From Thiopontia sp013349825 (lineage in GTDB: Bacteria; Pseudomonadota; Gammaproteobacteria; GCF-002020875), in contig CAXCCG010000020.1 of the NCBI GenBank assembly GCA_963981015.1, forward strand, positions 1-34,962: a stretch of DNA of 34,962 nt. Direction: 5' to 3'. Below, in pieces: positions 17,142 to 24,949 of the stretch. Below the pieces are notes generated by a model. The model ran no database searches, was not told where the DNA came from, and saw only the letters and a program-made list of their open reading frames with translations. The number at the start of each line of letters is the position of its first letter. Within the stretch, counting starts at the first letter, position 1. The translations under genes were made by a program, and so were the position numbers.

Positions 17142-18085
17142 TGGGTGCAGGTAGAATAATTCATGTGGTTGCGGCCGTTATCCGAAATAATGATGGGGAA
17201 ATTTTAACCACCCTTCGTCATGATCATCTGCATCAGGGGGGGCTGTGGGAGTTTCCGGGGGGTAAGCTGGAAGTGGATGAGAGTCGTTTGAACGGATTGA
17301 AGCGAGAGTTAAGTGAAGAGCTTGCTATTGAGGTTCAAGCGGCGACACCTCTGATTCAGGTGCCGCACCACTACGAAGATCGCTCTGTTCTGCTGGATAT
17401 CTGGGAAGTGACTCAATTTAGTGGTGATCCACAAGGGGCTGAAGGTCAACAGTTACGTTGGTCAAAAATAGATGCCCTGACTGCAAAAGAGTTTCCGGCT
17501 GCAGATCGACCAGTACTGACAGCACTACAGCTACCGGATCGTTACCTGATTACCGGAAAGGCAGAAGGTCGTGACGATTTTTTACAGAAACTGGAACGGG
17601 TGCTAGAGCAGGGTATCCAGTTGGTACAGTTTCGTGCCCCGGAGCTTGAACAGGAACCTTATCTGGAGCTGGCTAGAGCCGTGATAGAGAAGGCGCATGG
17701 ATACAATGCCAGAGTGCTGCTCAATGGTGATCCTGCCTGGGTCAGTCAGGTGGGGGCAGACGGTATTCATCTCAATGGCCACCGTCTGAAAGAGTTGAGT
17801 GGTCGCCCGTTTGAAGAAAATTTATTGGTCTCTGCCTCTCTGCACAATGCAGACGAGATACAGCGGGCAGCCGATATTGGTGTCGATTTTGCCGTGCTCT
17901 CTGCGGTGTTGCCTACAAAAACGCACCCGGATCGGGAGCCGTTGGGGTGGGACTATTTTGCAGAATTGGTGGCGGCTGCGCCTTATCCTGTCTATGCGTT
18001 AGGAGGCGTAGATCAGAAACATATTCAACAGGCTCGTGAAAGAGGCGGTCATGGAGTCGCAGCCATTCGTGCCTTCTGGAACTAA
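17141..18085 (+). CDS. Nudix hydrolase fused to a ThiE/TenI-like domain
   Basis: A 314-residue fusion. Residues 5-128 are a MutT-like Nudix hydrolase, with the Nudix box at 41-63 (GKLEVDE, then RELSEELAI). The usual glycine near the end is alanine (A62), while the metal-binding glutamates are kept. Residues 133-314 are a ThiE/TenI barrel with GADGIHLNG, VSASLHNADE and VYALGGV. The lysine of the usual ThiE Q-x-R-E-K motif is missing: the segment reads QFRAPEL. Thiamine phosphate synthase activity is therefore doubtful. The Nudix part probably cleans 8-oxo-dGTP or another damaged nucleotide. The same fusion is known in gammaproteobacteria next to argJ/secA. It starts at a TGATG overlap with argJ. 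Its 3' end converges on zapD. Confidence 0.92.
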   Translation: MGAGRIIHVVAAVIRNNDGEILTTLRHDHLHQGGLWEFPGGKLEVDESRLNGLKRELSEELAIEVQAATPLIQVPHHYEDRSVLLDIWEVTQFSGDPQGAEGQQLRWSKIDALTAKEFPAADRPVLTALQLPDRYLITGKAEGRDDFLQKLERVLEQGIQLVQFRAPELEQEPYLELARAVIEKAHGYNARVLLNGDPAWVSQVGADGIHLNGHRLKELSGRPFEENLLVSASLHNADEIQRAADIGVDFAVLSAVLPTKTHPDREPLGWDYFAELVAAAPYPVYALGGVDQKHIQQARERGGHGVAAIRAFWN

Positions 18086-18152
18086 AAGGTTCCTCTAAAT
18101 AGAGGTACGCTGAATAGCTATCTACAGATTGTATACAACGCTGTATGGGTTG

Positions 18153-18920
18153 TTACAGAATACAAGTAGTTAGCTGAAAGCTGACATCCTCAGTAGCTTG
18201 TGCAGGGCGCTCTATCAAATTGGGGATCATCATGCGCGCAGAAAATCGGTGACGTCCTCCGCTGATCTCCACATAGTATGGAGAGTCGATTGGCATAGTC
18301 ACTCGAATCAGTTGGTAAGGGGTATCTTTGTCCAGGCTATGCTGATAGAAACCCTTGGTTGCTGTTACGGTCGTGGGGGTGGCGCTGCGGCGGATCATAT
18401 CCAGCACTAGAGAGACAGACTCCCGGATCACCTCGAAACTTTCTACCCACTCTGTCAATGAGGCGATACGCTCTTCAGCGGGCAGATTGAGCCAAAAATG
18501 GTAGTGTGGGAAGTCAATGTCAGAGAGTCCCCCAGGGACCCCGGTTCTTTGGCGAAAGCTCTTGATGAACTCTGAATTACGAAGCTTTTGCCCCGGTTTT
18601 CCCCGCTCTGCATCCAATTCACTCGTGAGGTGAGTCAGTCTGTCTAAAAAGGCATCCAGCTGCTCCAAATCAACTCCGGGGCGCTCTTTCAGTGTAGAGA
18701 GCGTCAACCGATTGCGATCCAGCTCTTTCATTAAATCTTTTTTAAGATCTGAGCGGTCAGTCAGGGTGAGGATCTCCTGTAGGCGCTCCAGGGTTGCATG
18801 ACTACTCGCAGGTGCTGGTTCATAGAGCGTATCCTGGATATTTTTGAAGAGTGACTCCAGCCGTAACAGAATACGGATACGCTCATTCAGAGGCTGTTCA
18901 TAAGTGATTGTTTCAGGCAA
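18153..18920 (-). CDS. zapD: Cell division protein ZapD
   Basis: A 255-residue cytoplasmic protein that bundles FtsZ filaments. It aligns from its first residues with the ZapD/YacF family: YEQPLNERIRILLRLE near the start, FWLNLPAEERIASLTEW in the middle and YYVEISGGRHRFSARM near the end. The start is a TTG at 18920. An in-frame TAA lies only two codons upstream and no ATG or GTG fits the conserved N-terminus, so the TTG is nearly forced. The ribosome binding site is poor. coaE is 67 bp upstream on the same strand, the usual pilD-coaE-zapD order, but the small zinc protein YacG that often follows is absent. Confidence 0.93.
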   Translation of the reverse strand: MPETITYEQPLNERIRILLRLESLFKNIQDTLYEPAPASSHATLERLQEILTLTDRSDLKKDLMKELDRNRLTLSTLKERPGVDLEQLDAFLDRLTHLTSELDAERGKPGQKLRNSEFIKSFRQRTGVPGGLSDIDFPHYHFWLNLPAEERIASLTEWVESFEVIRESVSLVLDMIRRSATPTTVTATKGFYQHSLDKDTPYQLIRVTMPIDSPYYVEISGGRHRFSARMMIPNLIERPAQATEDVSFQLTTCIL

Positions 18921-18987
18921 AGGTTAGAACTTTTTTATCAGGTATCTTAATCGGAGGTCATAAAAGTGTGGATTAGTGGCTAGTTTA

Positions 18988-19584
18988 TCACTCTGACTGC
19001 GAGAGCTGAAGGTATTGTTGATGGAGTTGTGCAATGCCCTGTTGAAGATCGGAAGGTGCAAGGTTAAGGATTGTATCATCGGCTAGAGCGATGCGACTCT
19101 CCCGGCTCGGTTGTGCTGCAATAATGGCTTCTGCCTCCTCTGGTGAGAGATGGTCACGTTCCATCAGGCGCTCTAACTGGAGAGGTTGAGGAAGATCAAT
19201 TAACAGGATACGGTCAATCGGGTAACGGCCATTTTTCTCAAGCAGTAGCGGGATCATATAGATGAGGTAGGAGGCGTCGAGCTGTTTCGCTTGCTCATTG
19301 AGTATTGAGGCAATGATAGGGTGGAGAGTCTGCTCGACAAAGTGGCGTTGTGCAGGGTCAGTAAAAATAATCTTTCGCAGCACAGCTCTGTTGAGTGTTT
19401 TATCTTCATGGAGTACCTTCGCTCCAAACCGTTTGTAAATTTTATGCAGCCCAATACTGCCAGTTTCTACTGCGGTGCGCGCTGCCTGGTCTGCATCCAA
19501 AACGGGAATACCCAGCGTGGTGAAGTACTCTGCAGCACTACTTTTCCCACAGGCAATACCGCCGGTTAGTCCAATATGGATCAT
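18988..19584 (-). CDS. coaE: Dephospho-CoA kinase CoaE
   Basis: Phosphorylates the 3'-hydroxyl of dephospho-CoA, the last step of coenzyme A synthesis. From the ATG at 19584 it has 198 residues, the normal length. The P-loop is GGIACGKS at residues 8-15, followed by IPVLDADQAAR and the LID region around QLERLMERD. The frame is open far upstream to 19809, but that part overlaps pilD and lacks family features. The chosen start gives the standard ATGA 4-bp overlap with the pilD stop. Confidence 0.96.
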   Translation of the reverse strand: MIHIGLTGGIACGKSSAAEYFTTLGIPVLDADQAARTAVETGSIGLHKIYKRFGAKVLHEDKTLNRAVLRKIIFTDPAQRHFVEQTLHPIIASILNEQAKQLDASYLIYMIPLLLEKNGRYPIDRILLIDLPQPLQLERLMERDHLSPEEAEAIIAAQPSRESRIALADDTILNLAPSDLQQGIAQLHQQYLQLSQSE

Positions 19585-20477
19585 CCTGTAAGGCCTGGAA
19601 TCAATAGGCTGTTGATAACCTCTCCATAGAGTAGAGATAACCATCCTCCTAGGGCCAGATAAGGGCCAAAAGGAATCGCAGTAGTCGTGACTGATGTGTT
19701 GTCGCGGCTCTTGGAGCGGATTCGTTGAATCAGCAACAGGGGAAGGGCAATAGCGAGTGCAGAGAGCGAGGCGAGTAGAATAATCTGGGGCAACAGTGTG
19801 GCACCACACCAGGCACCCAGCGCGGCAAGGAGCTTGAAATCACCATGGCCCATCCCCTCTCGTCCTGTCAGTAGTTTGTGTAGGTGGTAGATGAGCCATA
19901 AAATCAGGTATCCGGCAACAGTTCCCCAGAGAGCATTGGAAGGGGATGTAAAGAGTGCGGTGCTCTGGTTCAGCAGTAGTCCGCTCCAGAGCAGGGAGAG
20001 AGTGAGAGGATCGGGCAGTAGTTGATGTTCCAGATCGATGAAGAGCAGAGCAATCAGGATCCACCCAAACAGCATGGCTGCCAACGCGTGGAGACTGGGT
20101 CCCCAATGAAGCGCAGCAATGACGGCAATAGCAATACCCAGTAACTCAACTGAAATATACCTCCAGCCAATGGGAGATGCACAAAAATGGCATTTTCCAC
20201 CATTCAATAGATAACCTGTGATGGGTATATTGTCGATTAGTCGTAGCGGGTGTCTGCAGTGGGGGCAAAATGAGCGGGGCAGGCTGAGAGAGAGTGTGTT
20301 ATCTGCTTTCTCTTCCGGGGTAGAGAGTAGTTGGCAACATTCGGCATGCCACTGCTGCCTCATGATGAGTGGAAGCCGGTAGACCAGCATAGAGAGAAAA
20401 CTACCTGCAATTGCACCCAAAAGAGTCGATAACACCAAGAACGGTAGTGGTGCCTGAAGAAATTCCAATAAGTTCAC
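19581..20477 (-). CDS. pilD: Prepilin leader peptidase / N-methyltransferase PilD
   Basis: Polytopic inner-membrane aspartyl protease of 298 residues that cleaves and N-methylates type IV prepilins and type II pseudopilins. The zinc-binding cysteines C71, C74 (FCPHC) and C96, C99 (KCHFC) are all present. The catalytic aspartates are D148 (LLFIDLEHQLLPD) and D213 in the GxGD motif GMGHGDFK. It overlaps pilC by 4 bp and coaE by 4 bp, so the three are probably one transcript. The two pilin-like genes at 23126-24068 are likely substrates. Confidence 0.97.
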   Translation of the reverse strand: MNLLEFLQAPLPFLVLSTLLGAIAGSFLSMLVYRLPLIMRQQWHAECCQLLSTPEEKADNTLSLSLPRSFCPHCRHPLRLIDNIPITGYLLNGGKCHFCASPIGWRYISVELLGIAIAVIAALHWGPSLHALAAMLFGWILIALLFIDLEHQLLPDPLTLSLLWSGLLLNQSTALFTSPSNALWGTVAGYLILWLIYHLHKLLTGREGMGHGDFKLLAALGAWCGATLLPQIILLASLSALAIALPLLLIQRIRSKSRDNTSVTTTAIPFGPYLALGGWLSLLYGEVINSLLIPGLTG

Positions 20478-21658
20478 AACTGGTGACCGATTTGGAAAAT
20501 AGGCTGGTAGAGGGCAACGGCCAAAATACCGATGAGACCGCCAATAATCAGAATGAGTAGTGGCTCCAGCAAGGTTGTGAGTTGGTGGATACGGTGTTCC
20601 ACTTCACGCTCATAGTAGTTTGCCAACTGGCTTAACATGTGAGGGAGGGCGCTGCTCTCTTCACCAGCTTGTACCATCTGTACAGCAATGGGGGGGATCA
20701 GCGGTTGTTCACGCAGTGCCTGAGAAAAGGTTTTTCCTTCATGAATTGATTGGTGAATGGTCTGGATAATGGATTCAAATAGTGGACTTTTAGACATCTC
20801 GGCAGACACGGTCAGGGCCGTGTGGATGCGTATTCCAGACTCTTGAAGCGTGGCTAGCGTGCGGCTGAGGCGAGAGACCATGATTTCGATCAAAGTGGGA
20901 CCAACCAAGGGTAGAGAAAGAAGAGTACGGTCCACCCGGAGACGAAATGAGTGCACGCCTCTATAGAGGAGAGTGGCACTGGCTGAAAGAGTGATAAGGG
21001 TTAGTAAAAGCAGATAAAAATGGTTGTCCAGAAACTGTGCCGCAGTTAATACCGCCTGGGTCAGTCCGGGAAGTTCGCCCCCCAGGTTGTTAAACAGAGA
21101 CTCAAATTGAGGTACGATTTTCAGCAGTAGAAAAGAGGTGATCAACAGCGTGAAGAGCAGAACGGTCAATGGGTATGCAAGCGCCTTGGTTGCCTGTTGG
21201 CTCAGCGCGTGGTTTCGTTCTCGGTACTCTGCAGCACGAGTTAGTAACTGTGAGATTCTTCCGGCATGTTCACCGGCCTGAATCAAGTGAATGAGGAAAG
21301 GATCAAAAAGACGGGGCCTTCGCTCCAGTGTTCGTGAGAATGAATTTCCCTGCTCCAGCTCCAGCAGAATATCACTGGCTAGTTGATGGAGTGGACTGTT
21401 GGGTAACCCACGGATGATCCCTTCCAGAGCGCGAGGCAGTGTCAATCCGGAAGCAGTCAATGTGGCGAGTTGTCGAATAAACAGTGTGATCTCAATGGAT
21501 TTAATAGCGGCTTGCTGAACGGGTATTGCAAACAGCAGATAAGGCACAATCTGTTGCTCCCTTAAGAACTGCCGTGCCGCGTGACGATCATCTGCTTTAA
21601 GGGTGCCGCGTCCTCGCTGACCACTCGCTGTCGATCCATACCAGTAAAAGCGCTTCAC
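20474..21658 (-). CDS. pilC: Type IV pilus inner-membrane platform protein PilC (GspF family)
   Basis: A 394-residue platform protein of the type IV pilus. It has two T2SSF repeats (about 58-180 and 262-385), each with a GEHAG- or GEESS-like segment, and hydrophobic helices near 165-185, 215-230 and 365-385. It starts with GTG at 21658 (MKRFYWYGSTASGQ), matching family N-termini. Its usual upstream partner pilB, the extension ATPase, is not in the window; the neighbour is a divergent FKBP gene. A GspF role in type II secretion cannot be excluded, but the pilD-coaE-zapD linkage favours the pilus. Confidence 0.93.
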   Translation of the reverse strand: MKRFYWYGSTASGQRGRGTLKADDRHAARQFLREQQIVPYLLFAIPVQQAAIKSIEITLFIRQLATLTASGLTLPRALEGIIRGLPNSPLHQLASDILLELEQGNSFSRTLERRPRLFDPFLIHLIQAGEHAGRISQLLTRAAEYRERNHALSQQATKALAYPLTVLLFTLLITSFLLLKIVPQFESLFNNLGGELPGLTQAVLTAAQFLDNHFYLLLLTLITLSASATLLYRGVHSFRLRVDRTLLSLPLVGPTLIEIMVSRLSRTLATLQESGIRIHTALTVSAEMSKSPLFESIIQTIHQSIHEGKTFSQALREQPLIPPIAVQMVQAGEESSALPHMLSQLANYYEREVEHRIHQLTTLLEPLLILIIGGLIGILAVALYQPIFQIGHQL

Positions 21659-21714
21659 GGTTCTCCCTGACCCAGTTTGTCCATGAGTCAGAGTATACTA
21701 TGCGGATTATGAAG

Positions 21715-22185
21715 ATGAGTGACGAAAAAAGAGGGCAGCGAGTGATCCAGCAGGGTGACCGGGTAACTCTGTTCTATCGGCTGGCACTGGCCGATGGTAC
21801 CGAGGTTGATGTTGCAACGGAGGATGATCCCGTAACCTTTGTGATGGGGGATGGGACATTGATTGAAGGCCTAGAGGCACTACTGCTTGGAATGGCCGCA
21901 GGGGAGACAAGTGCATTTATTCTCTCTGGATCTGAAATTTTCGGTGCTGTAGATTCGGAGCAACGGCACTCGCTACCGAAAAATCAGTTTGAGACCACGA
22001 TGGTGTTAGAGCCGGGGGTGGTCGTGATGTTCGAGTCCCCGTCGGGTGAGGAGATTGCTGCAACAATCATAGAGGTGGCTGAAGAGTCTGTTGTGGTTGA
22101 TTTTAGCCATCCACTGGCAGGGCGTAATTTACAGTTTGAAGTTGAGGTAGTTGCTGTTGAGGCAGACATAAAGGGAGAAGAATGA
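21715..22185 (+). CDS. fkpB: FKBP-type peptidyl-prolyl isomerase, FkpB/SlpA-like
   Basis: Small cytoplasmic SlyD/SlpA-type prolyl isomerase. It shows GDRVTLFYRLALADGTEV, LIEGLEALLLGM and the C-terminal VVDFSHPLAGRNLQFEVEV of this family, with an inserted-in-flap domain in between. No histidine-rich tail is present, unlike SlyD. Three ATGs compete at 21700, 21709 and 21715. I favour 21715 (MSDEKRGQRV, 156 residues) because homologues begin at this point and because TATACT directly abuts the first ATG. The stop overlaps ispH by 4 bp, the conserved fkpB-ispH pair. lspA, which often precedes it, is absent here. Confidence 0.92.
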   Translation: MSDEKRGQRVIQQGDRVTLFYRLALADGTEVDVATEDDPVTFVMGDGTLIEGLEALLLGMAAGETSAFILSGSEIFGAVDSEQRHSLPKNQFETTMVLEPGVVVMFESPSGEEIAATIIEVAEESVVVDFSHPLAGRNLQFEVEVVAVEADIKGEE

Positions 22186-23114
22186 AGATTCAATTGGCCA
22201 ATCCACGTGGTTTTTGCGCGGGTGTTGAACGGGCCATTACGATTGTTGAACAGGCCTTAAAACGTTTTGGTGCCCCAATCTATGTGCGCCATGAGGTGGT
22301 CCATAATCGTTATGTGGTTGAGCAACTTCGGGCCAGTGGCGCTGTATTTGTTCAAGAGTTGAGTGAGGTGCCTGAAGGGGAGCGGGTGATCTTCAGTGCG
22401 CACGGTGTGGCGGCAGCTGTAGAAGATGAAGCCAAAGCGCGAGGTTTAATTGTCTATGATGCAACCTGTCCATTAGTGACCAAGGTGCATCTGCATGTGG
22501 CCCGGTTGGCCAAGGCAGGGCAGGATGTGGTGTTGATTGGCCATGCAGGACATCCGGAAGTGGAGGGGACACTGGGACGTTATCCTAATAATCAACAGGG
22601 AAAAATTCATCTGGTAGAGAGTGCAGAGCAGGTGGGGCAGTTACAGGTGTCGCAACCGGAGCAGCTCTCCTACGCAACTCAAACAACGTTGTCGATGGAT
22701 GATGCAACGGTGGTTATTGATACATTGAAGCAACGTTTTCCCTCACTGCAGGGGCCCAAGCGGGATGACATCTGCTATGCCACCCAGAATAGACAAAATG
22801 CGATCAAGCAACTGGCATCACAATGTGAGGTAGTACTTGTGGTGGGTTCTGCGAACAGCTCTAACTCCAATCGGCTGCGTGAGATTGCCAAAATGACAGG
22901 AGCAACAGCTTATCTGATTGATACAGCTGAGGAGATTGAACCAAGCTGGTTTGATGAGGTTGAGCAGGTCGGGATCTCTGCGGGTGCATCAGCGCCTGAA
23001 ATACTGGTTGAGGGGGTGGTTGAGCGTCTTCAACAGTTGGGTGCGATGTGGAATCGGCAAGAGAGTGGTGATCCGGAAGATGTCTTCTTTCCACTACCGG
23101 TTGAGTTGAGGTAG
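22182..23114 (+). CDS. ispH: 4-hydroxy-3-methylbut-2-enyl diphosphate reductase IspH
   Basis: Final enzyme of the MEP isoprenoid pathway, giving IPP and DMAPP from HMBPP. It has 310 residues and the three 4Fe-4S cysteines C12 (NPRGFCAGV), C96 (YDATCPLVTKVH) and C198 (DDICYATQNRQ). The proton-relay glutamate lies in GHPEVEGT, and VVGSANSSNS binds the diphosphate. A GGGAGAAG ribosome binding site precedes the ATG, which overlaps the fkpB stop. It converges on the pilin gene at 23126 with only 11 bp between stop codons. Confidence 0.98.
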   Translation: MKIQLANPRGFCAGVERAITIVEQALKRFGAPIYVRHEVVHNRYVVEQLRASGAVFVQELSEVPEGERVIFSAHGVAAAVEDEAKARGLIVYDATCPLVTKVHLHVARLAKAGQDVVLIGHAGHPEVEGTLGRYPNNQQGKIHLVESAEQVGQLQVSQPEQLSYATQTTLSMDDATVVIDTLKQRFPSLQGPKRDDICYATQNRQNAIKQLASQCEVVLVVGSANSSNSNRLREIAKMTGATAYLIDTAEEIEPSWFDEVEQVGISAGASAPEILVEGVVERLQQLGAMWNRQESGDPEDVFFPLPVELR

Positions 23115-23125
23115 GCGTATCTCAT

Positions 23126-23536
23126 TTACCAGCAGCTGGATATTGATCCACCACCGGTAATACCTCGAACCTGTAACTCGTTGAGTGTATAGCTTCCGCA
23201 GTGGGTGTCTTCCAGCTGTATACCTACAGGGGTAGCCTGAAGTTGGTAGCTGTTGTTGTCTGCTGTAACCGAGAGGCTATAGTGACCGTTGCCGGAAGTG
23301 TCACGATAGAGTGCAGTGGTAGCACCACTGTAACTGCCATTTTCCAGAAAGTGGCGCTCAACATATTGTGCAAAAGTGGTGAGTGCGGTTGTTGCATCGC
23401 TACGCCGCCCTTGTAGCAGATATTCTTCATAAGAGGGGAGAACCACGATAGAGAGAATGGCGACGATTGAGAGAGTGATGACCAGCTCAATCAGAGTGAA
23501 ACCGTTACGTTTCACAACTGCGGATGTTGTTTCCAT
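23126..23536 (-). CDS. Type IV pilin-like protein (PilE-type minor pilin)
   Basis: A 136-residue class III-signal prepilin. PilD would cut after G12 in KRNG-FTLIELVI, leaving an N-methylated phenylalanine and glutamate at +5 (E17), followed by a hydrophobic helix to about residue 35. C113 and C135 probably close the C-terminal disulfide loop. The frame is open to 23566, but a GGAGGA ribosome binding site at 23542-23547 selects the ATG at 23536. The gene starts 32 bp inside the upstream fimT-like gene, suggesting coupling. Linkage to ispH and fkpB matches the pilE position in Pseudomonas, so a minor pilin is most likely; a major pilin cannot be ruled out from sequence alone. Confidence 0.9.
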   Translation of the reverse strand: METTSAVVKRNGFTLIELVITLSIVAILSIVVLPSYEEYLLQGRRSDATTALTTFAQYVERHFLENGSYSGATTALYRDTSGNGHYSLSVTADNNSYQLQATPVGIQLEDTHCGSYTLNELQVRGITGGGSISSCW

Positions 23537-24068
23537 TACTGTCCTCCGGAGTGCCGTCTCCATCACTGTCTAATGCGGAACGAATACGTCCTGTACTGTT
23601 GATATAGAGTACCTGTGCGCCATTGAGTTGGTTATGGCTACAGAGTACCAAGCGGCTGAAACTGGTGGAGTCACCGGTTGGCTTATAGGTGACCCGGTTT
23701 TTGAAATTGCCAACCCCGCGGACGGTGATGCCGGATGAAAGTGCGTGGTGCTTGGTGAGAATAGTGTCATCACCATCAATATTTCCATCTCCATCGATAT
23801 TCTCAAACAATATCCACCCCGACTCCCACTCGGCAGAGGTATTGCACTGCGTGTCGAGGTCACTCTTACAGAGTGTCACCTTGCGGTTCCGTTTGATGGC
23901 CTCACTGCGAGCCAGTTGTAGCTGTTGCCCCAATTCATGTTGAATTGTGAGGAGTTTTGTTTGATCAAAGGTATCTGTCAGATTTGTGCTTACCTGGGTT
24001 AAAGTGATTGTGATCAGTGCCAGTACAACCAGTAGCTCAGGCAAAGTGAACCCTTTTGGGGTTTGCAT
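23505..24068 (-). CDS. GspH/FimT-family pseudopilin
   Basis: A 187-residue minor pseudopilin. The leader is only six residues (MQTPKG), cleaved before FTLPELLVVLALI, with glutamate at +5 (E11). The GspH/FimT block LARSEAIKRNRKVTLCKS follows. Acidic loops at residues 92-101 (DGDGNIDGDD) and 167-176 (DSDGDGTPED) resemble calcium-binding loops; the first is common in this family, the second less so. Four cysteines could form two disulfides. FimT homologues prime pilus assembly or bind DNA during natural transformation. The ATG directly follows the radC TAG stop, and GAGG lies 10 bases upstream. Confidence 0.9.
   Translation of the reverse strand: MQTPKGFTLPELLVVLALITITLTQVSTNLTDTFDQTKLLTIQHELGQQLQLARSEAIKRNRKVTLCKSDLDTQCNTSAEWESGWILFENIDGDGNIDGDDTILTKHHALSSGITVRGVGNFKNRVTYKPTGDSTSFSRLVLCSHNQLNGAQVLYINSTGRIRSALDSDGDGTPEDSNGNNIRSCET
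23542..23547 (-). promoter_or_regulatory. Ribosome binding site that sets the pilin start
   Basis: On the minus strand GGAGGA lies five bases before the ATG at 23536, inside the end of the upstream pseudopilin gene. It settles the start in favour of METTSAVVKRNGF over the two upstream ATGs. Confidence 0.8.
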
Positions 24069-24746
24069 CTACAAGATACCTCGTTCTGCAAAAGAGGTGG
24101 TGGATTCGCCATCGCCGATGATGATGTGGTCCAAAACACGGATATCGACCAACGAGAGCGCCTCTTTCAGTGTCTGGGTAATCGAACGGTCTGATGCGCT
24201 AGGCTCTGCCACACCAGAGGGGTGGTTATGAGCAAAAATGAGCGCTGCTGCGTTATGTTGCAAGGCGCTACGAACCACCTCTCGAGGATGAACTGAAGCC
24301 CCATCAATGGTACCGGTAAATAGAGTTTCGAAGGTAATGACCCGGTGTTGATTGTCCAGGTAGAGTGCTGCAAACACCTCCTGCGGATACCCTCGTAGAC
24401 GACTACTTAGATAGCTGCGGGTCAGTTGCGGGCTGGTTAGGACATCTCCTTTGGAGAGTTGAGCCTTCAGGTGTCTGCATGACATCTCCAGCGTGGCCTG
24501 GAGCTGGGCATATTTGGCATCCCCCAACCCTTTGGCAGAACAGAAGGTGCTATGGTCCGCTTCGAGTAGTTGCCGCAATCCACCAAAGCGCTCCAATAGC
24601 TCCCGAGCTAAATCAACCGCAGATTTCCCAGGAAGACCTGTACGCAGGAAGATCGCGAGTAACTCTGCGTCAGAGAGGCTTTGTGCACCTCGTTGCAGAA
24701 GTTTCTCTCTGGGACGTTCTCCTTCAGGCCAGTCAGTGATTGCCAT
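24069..24746 (-). CDS. radC: RadC-family JAB/MPN protein
   Basis: A 225-residue RadC (UPF0758) protein. The N-terminal region has a helix-hairpin-helix-like segment (AKGLGDAKYAQL, about 71-82). The C-terminal JAB domain has the metal motif in HNHPSGVAEPSASD, with H173, H175 and D186. The original DNA-repair role in E. coli was withdrawn; a nuclease or recombination-linked role is suspected. It is divergent from coaBC, as in many gammaproteobacteria, but here it leads directly into two pilin genes with no gap. The usual rpmB-rpmG genes are not seen next to it. Confidence 0.94.
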   Translation of the reverse strand: MAITDWPEGERPREKLLQRGAQSLSDAELLAIFLRTGLPGKSAVDLARELLERFGGLRQLLEADHSTFCSAKGLGDAKYAQLQATLEMSCRHLKAQLSKGDVLTSPQLTRSYLSSRLRGYPQEVFAALYLDNQHRVITFETLFTGTIDGASVHPREVVRSALQHNAAALIFAHNHPSGVAEPSASDRSITQTLKEALSLVDIRVLDHIIIGDGESTTSFAERGIL

Positions 24747-24827
24747 AAATTAGATAAGTTTTTAGAGTTGCCTTCGGATAAAAAGTTCAGCAATAGTAAA
24801 TGAGGAACAGGTACAAAATAAAACAGA

Positions 24828-24848
24828 ATTTTGTAACAAAATGTAACA
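24828..24848. repeat. Inverted repeat and tandem TGTAACA in the radC-coaBC gap
   Basis: ATTTTGT-A-ACAAAAT (24828-24842) is a perfect 7-bp dyad. TGTAACA occurs at 24832-24838 and again at 24842-24848, exactly 10 bp apart, one helical turn. This looks like a possible operator in the 203-bp divergent gap, but no regulator is identified. Confidence 0.4.
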
Positions 24849-24949
24849 GAGCCAATGGTTTTACAAGAGGCTCTCTATTTCCCCGATTGCCACCTTGCAA
24901 CCATTTTGGTTACCAGAACAGGTGTGCTATTACGGTATACTTCACCACC

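Noticed and set aside
18092..18105. Small hairpin CCTCT-AAAT-AGAGG after the Nudix-ThiE gene
   Set aside because: Only 5 bp of stem and no T-run, so it is not called a terminator.
19585..19809. 75-residue N-terminal extension of CoaE
   Set aside because: It overlaps pilD, is not family-like, and the ATG at 19584 gives the standard P-loop N-terminus and a 4-bp overlap.
24800..24949. 50-residue N-terminal extension of CoaBC
   Set aside because: It has no similarity to the family and contains the repeat-rich intergenic region; CoaC homologues begin just before NILLGVTGGI.
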